DNA of 64,000 nt, taken from assembly GCA_964016885.1 (NCBI GenBank), contig OZ024743.1, forward strand, positions 75,851,240 to 75,915,239, given 5' to 3'. The notes beneath the pieces are model-generated. The model was not told where the DNA came from. It saw only the letters and a list, made by a program, of their open reading frames with translations, and ran no database searches. This document shows, in pieces, positions 53,501-64,000 of this stretch; within the stretch, counting starts at the first letter, position 1, and every line of letters begins with the position of its first letter. This stretch comes from Eledone cirrhosa (Eukaryota > Mollusca > Cephalopoda > Octopoda > Eledonidae). A program made the translations under genes and the position numbers.

Positions 53501-54119
53501 ATATATAGCTAGTGAGGTCTATTGGATTATATATAGCTGGTGAGGTCTATTGTATTATATATAGCTAGTGAGGGCTATTGTATTATATATGGCTAGTCAT
53601 GTCTATTGTATTATATATACCTGGTGAGGTCTATTGTATTATATATAGCTAGTGAGGTCTATTGTATTATATATAGCTAGTGAGGTCTATTGTATTATAT
53701 AAAGCCAGTGAGGTCTATTTTATTATATATAGCTAGTGAGGTCTATTGTATTATATATATCTGGTGAGGTCTATTGTATTATATATAGCTAGTGAGGTCT
53801 ATTGTATTATATATATCTGGTGAGGTCTATTGTATTATATATAGCTGGTGAGGTCTATTGTATTATATATAGCTAGTGAGGTCTATTGTATTATATATAG
53901 CTGGTGAGGTCTATTGTATTATATATATCTGGTGAAGTTTATTGTATGATATATAGCTGGTGAGGTCTATTGTATTTTATATAGCTGGCGAGGTCTATTG
54001 TATTATATATAGCTAGTGAGGTCTATTGTATTATATATAGCTGGTGAGGTCTATTGTATTATATATAGCTAGTGAGGGCTATTGTATTATATATGGCTAG
54101 TCATGTCTATTGTATTATA
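41578..54119 (+). repeat. mosaic satellite segment with several smaller block copies
   Basis: The whole stretch is satellite with mixed marker strings. A block around 44.64-45.07 kb recurs at 47.65-48.08 kb (offset 3,012), shown by GAGGGGTCTATTTT (AGGGGTCTAT at 44861 and 47873) and the GTCTATAGTATT plus TATAGATGG pair. A GAGGTGATTG monomer, one base short, occurs at 50863 and 51058 (offset 195). GAGGCCTATCGTATT occurs at 51281 and 52066 (offset 785), matching the spacing of two TATACAGTTAGG markers. No gene or other element is visible. Confidence 0.75.
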
Positions 54120-55963
54120 TATAGCTAGTGAGGTCTATTGTATTATATAAAGCTAGTGAGGTCTATTTTATTATATATAGCTAGTGAGGTCTATTTTATT
54201 ATATATAGCTAGTGCCGTCTATTGTATTATATATAGCTAGTGAGGTCTATTGTATTATATATAGCTGGTGAAGTCTATTGTATTATATATAGCTGGTGAG
54301 GTCTCTTGTATTATATATAGCTGGTGAAGTCTATTGTATTATATATAGCTGGTGAGGTCTCTTGTATTATATATAGCTGCTCTATTGTATTATATATAGC
54401 TAGTGAGGTCTATTGTATTATATATAGCTAGTGAGGTCTATTGTATTATATATAGCTGGTGAGGTCTATTTTATTATATATAGCTGGTGCGGTCTATTGA
54501 ATTATATATAGCTAGTGATGACTATTGTATTATATATAGCTAGTGAGGTCTATTGTATCATATATAGCTGGTGAGGTCTATTGTATTATATATAGCTAGT
54601 GAGGTCTATTTTATTATATATAGCTAGTGCGGTCTATTGTATTATATATAGCTAGTGAGGTCTATTGTATTATATATAGCTGGTGAAGTCTATTGTATTA
54701 TATATAGCTGGTGAGGTCTCTTGTATTATATATAGCTGGTGAAGTCTATTGTATTATATATAGCTGGTGAGGTCTCTTGTATTATATATAGCTGGTGAGG
54801 TCTATTGTATTATATATAGCTGGTGAGGTCTATTGTATTATATATAGCTAGTGAGGTCTATTGTATTATATATAGCTGGTGAAGTCTATTGTATTATATA
54901 TAGCTGGTGAGGCCTCTTGTATTATATATAGCTGGTGAAGTCTATTGTATTATATATAACTAGTGAGGGCTATTGTATTATATATGGCTAGTCATGTCTA
55001 TTGTATTATATATAGCTAGTGAGGTCTATTGTATTATATATAGCTGGTGAGGTCTCTTGTATTATATATAGCTGGTGAGGTCTATTGTATTATATATAGC
55101 TAGTGAGGGCTATTGTATTATATATGGCTAGTCATGTCTATTGTATTATATATAGCTAGTGAGGTCTATCGTATTATATAAAGCCAGTGAGGTCTATTTT
55201 ATTTTATATAGCTAGTGAGGTCTATTGTATTATATATATCTGGTGAGGTCTATTGTATTATATATAGCTAGTGAGGTCTATTGTATTATATATAGCTAGT
55301 GAGGTCTATTGTATTATATATAGCTGGTGAGCTCTAATGTATTATATATAGCTAGAGAGGTCTATTGTATTATATATAGCTGGTGAGGTCTATTGTATTA
55401 TATATAGCTAGTGAGGTCTATTGTATTATATATAGCTAGTGAGGTCTATTGTATTATATATAGCTGGTGAGCTCTATTGTATTATATATAGCTAGAGAGC
55501 TCTATTGTATTATATATAGCTAGTGAGGTCTATTGTATTATATATAGCTAGTGAGGTCTATTGTATTTTATATAGCTAGTGAGGTCTATTGTATTATATA
55601 TAGCTAGTGAGGTCTATTGTATTATATATAACTAGTGAGGTCTATTGTATTATATATAGCTAGTGAGGTCTATTGTATTATATATAGCTGGTGAAGTCTA
55701 TTGTATTATATATAGCTGGTGAGGTCTATTGTATTATATATAGCTGGTGAGGTCTATTTTATTATATATAGCAGGTGCGGTCTATTGAATTATATATAGC
55801 TAGTGATGACTATTGTATTATATATAGCTAGTGAGGTCTATTGTATTTTATATAGCTGGTGCGGTCTATTGTATTATATACAGTTAGGTGAGGTCTATTG
55901 TATCATATATAGCTAGTGAGGTCTATTTTATTATATATAGCTAGTGAGGTCTATTGTATTATA
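54120..55963 (+). repeat. 1.8-kb tandem superrepeat, copy 1 (about 1,844 bp)
   Basis: GCTAGTGCCG occurs at 54208, 56052 and 57868, and TATACAGTTAGG (C position) at 55881 and 57697. The spacing is 1,844 bp at the left part and 1,816 bp at the right, because the second unit lacks one monomer. Most of this unit is also present 5,163 bp downstream. Confidence 0.75.
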
Positions 55964-57779
55964 TATAGCTAGTGAGGTCTATTGTATTATATAAAGCTAG
56001 TGAGGTCTATTTTATTATATATAGCTAGTGAGGTCTATTTTATTATATATAGCTAGTGCCGTCTATTGTATTATATATAGCTAGTGAGGTCTATTGTATT
56101 ATATATAGCTGGTGAGGTCTCATGTATTATATATAGCTGGTGAAGTCTATTGTATTATATATAGCTGGTGAGGTCTCTTGTATTATATATAGCTGCTCTA
56201 TTGTATTATATATAGCTAGTGAGGTCTATTGTATTATATATAGCTAGTGAGGTCTATTGTATTATATATAGCTGGTGAGGTCTATTTTATTATATATAGC
56301 TGGTGCGGTCTATTGAATTATATATAGCTAGTGATGACTATTGTATTATATATAGCTAGTGAGGTCTATTGTATCATATATAGCTGGTGAGGTCTATTGT
56401 ATTATATATAGCTAGTGAGGTCTATTTTATTATATATAGCTAGTGCGGTCTATTGTATTATATATAGCTAGTGAGGTCTATTGTATTATATATAGCTGGT
56501 GAAGTCTATTGTATTATATATAGCTGGTGAGGTCTCTTGTATTATATATAGCTGGTGAAGACTATTGTATTATATATAGCTGGTGAGGTCTCTTGTATTA
56601 TATATAGCTGGTGAGGTCTATTGTATTATATATAGCTGGTGAGGTCTATTGTATTATATATAGCTAGTGAGGTCTATTGTATTATATATAGTTGGTGAAG
56701 TCTATTGTATTATATATAGCTGGTGAGGCCTCTTGTATTATATATAGCTGGTGAAGTCTATTGTATTATATATAACTAGTGAGGGCTATTGTATTATATA
56801 TGGCTAGTCATGTCTATTGTATTATATATAGCTAGTGAGGTCTATTGTATTATATATAGCTGGTGAGGTCTCTTGTATTATATATAGCTGGTGAGGTCTA
56901 TTGTATTATATATAGCTAGTGAGGGCTATTGTATTATATATGGCTAGTCATGTCTATTGTATTATATATAGCTAGTGAGGTCTATCGTATTATATAAAGC
57001 CAGTGAGGTCTATTTTATTTTATATAGCTAGTGAGGTCTATTGTATTATATATATCTGGTGAGGTCTATTGTATTATATATAGCTAGTGAGGTCTATTGT
57101 ATTATATATAGCTAGTGAGGTCTATTGTATTATATATAGCTGGTGAGCTCTAATGTATTATATATAGCTAGAGAGGTCTATTGTATTATATATAGCTGGT
57201 GAGGTCTATTGTATTATATATAGCTAGTGAGGTCTATTGTATTATATATAGCTAGTGAGATCTATTGTATTATATATAGCTGGTGAGCTCTATTGTATTA
57301 TATATAGCTAGAGAGCTCTATTGTATTATATATAGATAGTGAGGTCTATTGTATTATATATAGCTAGTGAGGTCTATTGTATTATATATAGCTAGTGAGG
57401 TCTATTGTATTATATATAGCTAGTGAGGTCTATTGTATTATATATAACTAGTGAGGTCTATTGTATTATATATAGCTAGTGAGGTCTATTGTATTATATA
57501 TAGCTGGTGAAGTCTATTGTATTATATATAGCTGGTGAGGTCTATTGTATTATATATAGCTGGTGAGGTCTATTTTATTATATATAGCAGGTGCGGTCTA
57601 TTGAATTATATATAGCTAGTGATGACTATTGTATTATATATAGCTAGTGAGGTCTATTGTATTTTATATAGCTGGTGCGGTCTATTGTATTATATACAGT
57701 TAGGTGAGGTCTATTGTATCATATATAGCTAGTGAGGTCTATTTTATTATATATAGCTAGTGAGGTCTATTGTATTATA
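55964..57779 (+). repeat. 1.8-kb tandem superrepeat, copy 2 (about 1,816 bp)
   Basis: This is colinear with copy 1 but missing one monomer soon after GCTAGTGCCG, and with small differences such as GGTCTCATGTATT near 56108, GTGAAGACTATTG near 56556 and TAGTTGGTGAAG near 56690. A third, partial copy begins at about 57780 and breaks off near 58070. Confidence 0.75.
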
Positions 57780-58522
57780 TATAGCTAGTGAGGTCTATTG
57801 TATTATATAAAGCTAGTGAGGTCTATTTTATTATATATAGCTAGTGAGGTCTATTTTATTATATATAGCTAGTGCCGTCTATTGTATTATATATAGCTAG
57901 TGAGGTCTATTGTATTATATATAGCTGGTGAAGTCTATTGTATTATATATAGCTGGTGAGGTCTCTTGTATTATATATAGCTGGTGAAGTCTATTGTATT
58001 ATATATAGCTGGTGAGGTCTCTTGTATTATATATAGCTGCTCTATTGTATTATATATAGCTAGTGAGGTCTATTGTATCATATATAGCTAGTGAGGTCTA
58101 TTTTATTATATATAGCTAGTGAGGTCTATTGTATTATATATAGCTGGTGAGGTCTATTGTATTATATATAGCTGGTGAAGTCTATTGTATTATATATAGC
58201 TGGTGAGGTCTATTGTATTATATATAGATAGTGAGGTCTATTGTATTATATATAGCTAGAGAGGTCTATTGTATTATATATAGCTGGTGAGGTCTATTGT
58301 ATTATATATAGCTAGTGAGCTCTATTGTATTATATATAGCTGGTGAGGTCTATTGAATTATATATAGCTGGTGCGGTCTATTGTATTATATATAGTTAGG
58401 TGAGCTCTATTGTATTATATATGGCTAGTCATCTCTATTGTATCATATATAGCTGGTGAGGTCTATTGTATTATATATAGCTGCTCCATTGTATTATATA
58501 TAGCTAGTGAGGTCTATTGTAT

Positions 58523-60459
58523 TATATATAGCTAGTGAGGTCTATTGTATTATATATAGCTGGTGAGGTCTATTGTATTATATATAGCTGGTGAAGTCTA
58601 TTGTATTATATATAGCTGGTGAGGTCTCTTGTATTATATATAGCTGGTGAGGACTATTGTATTATATATAGCTAGTGAGGTCTATTGGATTATATATAGC
58701 TGGTGAGGTCTATTGTATTATATATAGCTAGTGAGGGCTATTGTATTATATATGGCTAGTCATGTCTATTGTATTATATATACCTGGTGAGGTCTATTGT
58801 ATTATATATAGCTAGTGAGGTCTATTGTATTATATATAGCTAGTGAGGTCTATTGTATTATATAAAGCCAGTGAGGTCTATTTTATTATATATAGCTAGT
58901 GAGGTCTATTGTATTATATATATCTGGTGAGGTCTATTGTATTATATATAGCTAGTGAGGTCTATTGTATTATATATATCTGGTGAGGTCTATTGTATTA
59001 TATATAGCTGGTGAGGTCTATTGTATTATATATAGCTAGTGAGGTCTATTGTATTATATATAGCTGGTGAGGTCTATTGTATTATATATATCTGGTGAAG
59101 TTTATTGTATGATATATAGCTGGTGAGGTCTATTGTATTTTATATAGCTGGCGAGGTCTATTGTATTATATATAGCTAGTGAGGACTATTGTATTATATA
59201 TAGCTGGTGAGGTCTATTGTATTATATATAGCTAGTGAGGGCTATTGTATTATATATGGCTAGTCATGTCTATTGTATTATATATAGCTAGTGAGGTCTA
59301 TTGTATTATATAAAGCTAGTGAGGTCTATTTTATTATATATAGCTAGTGAGGTCTATTTTATTATATATAGCTAGTGCCGTCTATTGTATTATATATAGC
59401 TAGTGAGGTCTATTGTATTATATATAGCTGGTGAAGTCTATTGTATTATATATAGCTGGTGAGGTCTCTTGTATTATATATAGCTGGTGAAGTCTATTGT
59501 ATTATATATAGCTGGTGAGGTCTCTTGTATTATATATAGCTGCTCTATTGTATTATATATAGCTAGTGAGGTCTATTGTATTATATATAGCTAGTGAGGT
59601 CTATTGTATTATATATAGCTGGTGAGGTCTATTTTATTATATATAGCTGGTGCGGTCTATTGAATTATATATAGCTAGTGATGACTATTGTATTATATAT
59701 AGCTAGTGAGGTCTATTGTATCATATATAGCTGGTGAGGTCTATTGTATTATATATAGCTAGTGAGGTCTATTTTATTATATATAGATAGTGCGGTCTAT
59801 TGTATTATATATAGCTAGTGAGGTCTATTGTATTATATATAGCTGGTGAAGTCTATTGTATTATATATAGCTGGTGAGGTCTCTTGTATTATATATAGCT
59901 GGTGAAGTCTATTGTATTATATATAGCTGGTGAGGTCTCTTGTATTATATATAGCTGGTGAGGTCTATTGTATTATATATAGCTGGTGAGGTCTATTGTA
60001 TTATATATAGCTAGTGAGGTCTATTGTATTATATATAGCTGGTGAAGTCTATTGTATTATATATAGCTGGTGAGGCCTCTTGTATTATATATAGCTGGTG
60101 AAGTCTATTGTATTATATATAACTAGTGAGGGCTATTGTATTATATATGGCTAGTCATGTCTATTGTATTATATATAGCTAGTGAGGTCTATTGTATTAT
60201 ATATAGCTGGTGAGGTCTCTTGTATTATATATAGCTGGTGAGGTCTATTGTATCATATATAGCTAGTGAGGGCTATTGTATTATATATGGCTAGTCATGT
60301 CTATTGTATTATATATAGCTAGTGAGGTCTATCGTATTATATAAAGCCAGTGAGGTCTATTTTATTTTATATAGCTAGTGAGGTCTATTGTATTATATAT
60401 ATCTGGTGAGGTCTATTGTATTATATATAGCTAGTGAGGTCTATTGTATTATATATAGC
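58523..60459 (+). repeat. copy of 53360-55296 at offset 5,163 bp
   Basis: Rare markers recur at constant spacing: ATTGGATTAT at 53521 and 58684, ATAGCTGGCG at 53981 and 59144, and GCTAGTGCCG at 54208 and 59371. The match stops near 60459, where this copy reads GGTGAAGACT and the source continues AGTGAGG. It overlaps the 1.8-kb family, so at least two rounds of duplication are recorded. Confidence 0.75.
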
Positions 60460-61355
60460 TGGTGAAGACTATTGTATTATATATAGCTGGTGAGGTCTAT
60501 TGTATTATATATAGCTGGTGAGGTCTATTTTATTATATATAGCAGGTGCGGTCTATTGAATTATATATAGCTAGTGATGACTATTGTATTATATATAGCT
60601 AGTGAGGTCTATTGTATTTTATATAGCTGGTGCGGTCTATTGTATTATATACAGTTAGGTGAGGTCTATTGTATCATTTATAGCTAGTGAGGTCTATTTT
60701 ATTATATATAGCTAGTGAGGTCTATTGTATTATATATAGCTAGTGAGGTCTATTGTATTATATAAAGCTAGTGAGGTCTATTTTATTATATATAGCTAGT
60801 GAGGTCTATTTTATTATATATAGCTAGTGCCGTCTATTGTATTATATATAGCTAGTGAGGTCTATTGTATTATATATAGCTAGTGAGGTCTATTGTATTA
60901 TATATAGCTGGTGAAGTCTATTGTATTATATATAGCTGGTGAGGTCTATTGTATTATATATAGCTGGTGAGGTCTATTTTATTATATATAGCAGGTGCGG
61001 TCTATTGAATTATATATAGCTAGTGATGACTATTGTATTATATATAGCTAGTGAGGTCTATTGTATTTTATATAGCTGGTGCGGTCTATTGTATTATATA
61101 CAGTTAGGTGAGGTCTATTGTATCATTTATAGCTAGTGAGGTCTATTTTATTATATATAGCTAGTGAGGTCTATTGTATTATATATAGCTAGTGAGGTCT
61201 ATTGTATTATATAAAGCTAGTGAGGTCTATTTTATTATATATAGCTAGTGAGGTCTATTTTATTATATATAGCTAGTGCCGTCTATTGTATTATATATAG
61301 CTAGTGAGGTCTATTGTATTATATATAGCTGGTGAAGTCTATTGTATTATATATA
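60458..61355 (+). repeat. 449-bp tandem pair (16 monomers plus one base)
   Basis: GCAGGTGCGG, the TATACAGTTAGG cassette (60652 and 61101), a private TATCATTTATAGC variant (60672 and 61121) and GCTAGTGCCG (60823 and 61272) each occur twice, 449 bp apart. The odd base comes from the 29-bp TTAGGTGA monomer. TATCATTTATAGC occurs nowhere else that I saw, so this duplication post-dates that mutation. Confidence 0.8.
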
Positions 61356-63369
61356 GCTGGTGAGGTCTCTTGTATTATATATAGCTGGTGAAGTCTATTG
61401 TATTATATATAGCTGGTGAGGTCTCTTGTATTATATATAGCTGCTCTATTGTATTATATATAGCTAGTGAGGTCTATTGTATTATATATAGCTAGTGAGG
61501 TCTATTGTATTATATATAGCTGGTGAGGTCTATTTTATTATATATAGCTGGTGCGGTCTATTGAATTATATATAGCTAGTGATGACTATTGTATTATATA
61601 TAGCTAGTGAGGTCTATTGTATCATATATAGCTGGTGAGGTCTATTGTATTATATATAGCTAGTGAGGTCTATTTTATTATATATAGCTAGTGCGGTCTA
61701 TTGTATTATATATAGCTAGTGAGGTCTATTGTATTATATATAGCTGGTGAAGTCTATTGTATTATATATAGCTGGTGAGGTCTCTTGTATTATATATAGC
61801 TGGTGAAGACTATTGTATTATATATAGCTGGTGAGGTCTCTTGTATTATATATAGCTGGTGAGGTCTATTGTATTATATATAGCTGGTGAGGTCTATTGT
61901 ATTATATATAGCTAGTGAGGTCTATTGTATTATATATAGTTGGTGAAGTCTATTGTATTATATATAGCTGGTGAGGCCTCTTGTATTATATATAGCTGGT
62001 GAGGTCTATTGTATTATATATAGCTAGTGAGGGCTATTGTATTATATATGGCTAGTCATGTCTATTGTATTATATATAGCTAGTGAGGTCTATCGTATTA
62101 TATAAAGCCAGTGAGGTCTATTTTATTTTATATAGCTAGTGAGGTCTATTGTATTATATATATCTGGTGAGGTCTATTGTATTATATATAGCTAGTGAGG
62201 TCTATTGTATTATATATAGCTAGTGAGGTCTATTGTATTATATATAGCTGGTGAGCTCTAATGTATTATATATAGCTAGAGAGGTCTATTGTATTATATA
62301 TAGCTGGTGAGGTCTATTGTATTATATATAGCTAGTGAGGTCTATTGTATTATATATAGCTAGTGAGGTCTATTGTATTATATATAGCTGGTGAGCTCTA
62401 TTGTATTATATATAGCTAGAGAGCTCTATTGTATTATATATAGCTAGTGAGGTCTATTGTATTATATATAGCTAGTGAGGTCTATTGTATTATATATAGC
62501 TAGTGAGGTCTATTGTATTATATATAGCTAGTGAGGTCTATTGTATTATATATAACTAGTGAGGTCTATTGTATTATATATAGCTAGTGAGGTCTATTGT
62601 ATTATATATAGCTGGTGAAGTCTATTGTATTATATATAGCTGGTGAGGTCTATTGTATTATATATAGCTGGTGAGGTCTATTTTATTATATATAGCAGGT
62701 GCGGTCTATTGAATTATATATAGCTAGTGATGACTATTGTATTATATATAGCTAGTGAGGTCTATTGTATTTTATATAGCTGGTGCGGTCTATTGTATTA
62801 TATACAGTTAGGTGAGGTCTATTGTATCATATATAGCTAGTGAGGTCTATTGTATTATATATAGATAGTGAGGTCTATTGTATTATATATAGCTAGAGAG
62901 GTCTATTGTATTATATATAGCTGGTGAGGTCTATTGTATTATATATAGCTGGTGAGCTCTATTGTATTATATATAGCTGGTGAGGTCTATTGAATTATAT
63001 ATAGCTGGTGCGGTCTATTGTATTATATATAGTTAGGTGAGCTCTATTGTATTATATATGGCTAGTCATGTCTATTGTATCATATATAGCTGGTGAGGTC
63101 TATTGTATTATATATAGCTGCTCCATTGTATTATACATAGCTAGTGAGGTCTATTGTATTATATATAGCTAGTGAGGTCTATTGTATTATATATAGCTGT
63201 TGAGGTCTATTGTATTATATATAACTAGTGAGGTCTATTGTATTATATATAGCTGCTCTATTGTATTATATATAGCTAGTGAGGTCTATTGTATTATATA
63301 TAGCTAGTGAGGTCTATTGTATTATATATAGCTGGTGAGGTCTATTTTATTATATATAGCTGGTGCGGT

Positions 63370-64000
63370 CTATTGAATTATATATAGCTGGTGAGGTCTA
63401 TTGTATTATATAAAGCTAGTGATGACTATTGTATTATATATAGCAAGTGAGGTCTATTGTATTATATATAGCTGGTGAGGTCTATTGTATTATATATAGC
63501 TAGTGAAGTCTATTGTATTATATATAGCTAGTGACGTCTATTGTATTATATAAAGCCAGTGAGGTCTATTTTAATATATATAGCTAGTGAGGTCTATTGT
63601 ATTATATATAGCTGGTGAGGTCTATTGTGTTATATATAGCTAGTGAGGTCTATTGTATTATATATAGCTAGTGAGGGCTATTGTATTATATATAGCTGGT
63701 GAAGTCTATTGTAGTATATATAGCTACTGAGGTCTATTGTATTATATATAGCTGGTGAGCTCTATTTTATTATATATAGCTAGAGAGGTGTATTGTATTA
63801 TATATAGCTGGTGAGGTCTATTGTATTATATATAGCTAGTGAGCTCTATTGTATTATATATAGCTAGTGAGGGCTATTGTATTATATATGGCTAGGCAAG
63901 TCTATTGTATTATATATAGCTAGTGAGGTCTATTGTATTATATAAAGCCAGTGAGGTGTATTTTATTATATATAGCTAGTGAGGTCTATTGTATTATATA
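63370..64000 (+). repeat. right-end segment repeating 49.36-49.98 kb
   Basis: GCAAGTGAGG is at 49428 and 63443, and GTGTATTTTA is at 49941 and 63956, both at offset 14,015. Intervening markers, including TATAAAGCCAGTG and a GGCTAG(T/G)CAAGTC monomer, are in the same order. The array is still in full repeat at the last base, so its right boundary is not in the window. Confidence 0.7.

Larger units (their letters stand above)
1113..64000 (+). repeat. giant 28-bp tandem satellite array, open at the right end
   Basis: The sequence is an unbroken head-to-tail run of a 28-bp monomer, about 2,250 copies in 62.9 kb. The consensus starts GGTCTATTG (positions 1-9), has an AT core of TATTATATATA type (10-20), and ends GCTRGTGA (21-28), where R is A or G in mixed proportions. 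The first copy is 1113-1140 with one mismatch (A at position 2), and the array continues past the window end. I saw no inverted monomers and no inserted foreign DNA. AGCT at positions 20-23 occurs in most copies. Length variants are 29 bp (GTTAGGTGA type), 23 bp (GCTGCTCTATTG type, five bases lost) and 26 bp. Its function is unknown; a structural role in heterochromatin is inference only. Confidence 0.99.

Noticed and set aside
1113..64000. CRISPR array
   Set aside because: The period is 28 bp with no unique spacers: the whole unit repeats. There are no associated cas genes, and the size is far beyond any CRISPR locus.
1113..64000. Telomeric or known centromeric repeat
   Set aside because: No TTAGGG-type motif and no CENP-B box sequence. 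A centromeric location is possible but cannot be told from sequence alone.
1113..64000. Repetitive protein gene (silk-, mucin- or antigen-like)
   Set aside because: 28 is not a multiple of 3, so every stop triplet in the monomer (TAG at 19-21, TGA at 26-28, and TAA or TAG on the other strand) falls in all three frames. No long frame can exist on either strand.
1113..64000. Nucleosome-phasing design (6 x 28 = 168 bp)
   Set aside because: The arithmetic is suggestive, but no six-monomer period is visible. The duplicated blocks range from 4 to about 200 monomers with no preference for multiples of six.

Overview
The window is a short stretch of non-repetitive, AT-rich DNA (1-1112) followed by one uninterrupted head-to-tail satellite array that runs off the right end (1113-64000, about 62.9 kb, roughly 2,250 monomers). 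I find no convincing protein gene, RNA gene, transposon, CRISPR array or origin. A satellite of this size, with nested block duplications and essentially no coding capacity, points to a eukaryotic chromosome (heterochromatic, subtelomeric or pericentromeric are all possible). The sequence does not let me name the organism or the chromosomal position.

The monomer is 28 bp. Numbered from GGTCTATTG (1-9), it continues through an AT core of TATTATATATA type (10-20) and ends in GCTRGTGA (21-28). Position 24 is a mixed A/G dimorphism along the whole array. The consensus has only 2 C against 6-7 G and 12 T against 7-8 A, no CpG, and 29-32 % GC. I saw only this orientation. Recurrent variants act as markers: A or C at positions 1-2 (GAAGTC, GAGCTC), T at 9 (CTATTTTATT), A at 10, C at 6 (TCTCTTG), C at 13 (ATCATATA), A at 19 (TATAAAGC), A at 21 (AACTAGT), C at 28 (GTGCGG), and length variants of 23, 26 and 29 bp.

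Layout. 1113-4670: edge zone of simple monomers; the first 107 (1113-4108) keep exact 28-bp phase. 4671-17031: a 1,313-bp cassette (five starts, at 4671, 5984, 8977, 11703, 14668) nested inside a tandem duplication of 5.7 kb (5622-11340 and 11341-17031); part of the edge zone (about 2.2-3.75 kb) is also copied there at offset 5,091. 17032-17578: junction zone with short monomers. 17579-21022: tandem pair of 1,722 bp. 21023-23614: further mosaic of the same variants. 23615-33882: tandem pair of 5,188 bp and about 5,080 bp. 33883-37337: mosaic that re-uses the 17.7-23 kb haplotype. 37338-41577: tandem pair of 2,120 bp. 41578-54119: mosaic, with copies at offsets of 3,012 and 785 bp. 54120-64000: tandem units of about 1,844/1,816 bp, a copied block at offset 5,163, a 449-bp tandem pair, and a last segment that repeats 49.37-49.98 kb at offset 14,015.

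No genes work together here. What the window records is how the array grew: monomer mutations, then amplification of blocks of 16 to about 200 monomers, then duplication of those blocks. Block boundaries and offsets were read by eye from marker variants and may be off by a few bases or, at ambiguous junctions, by one monomer.
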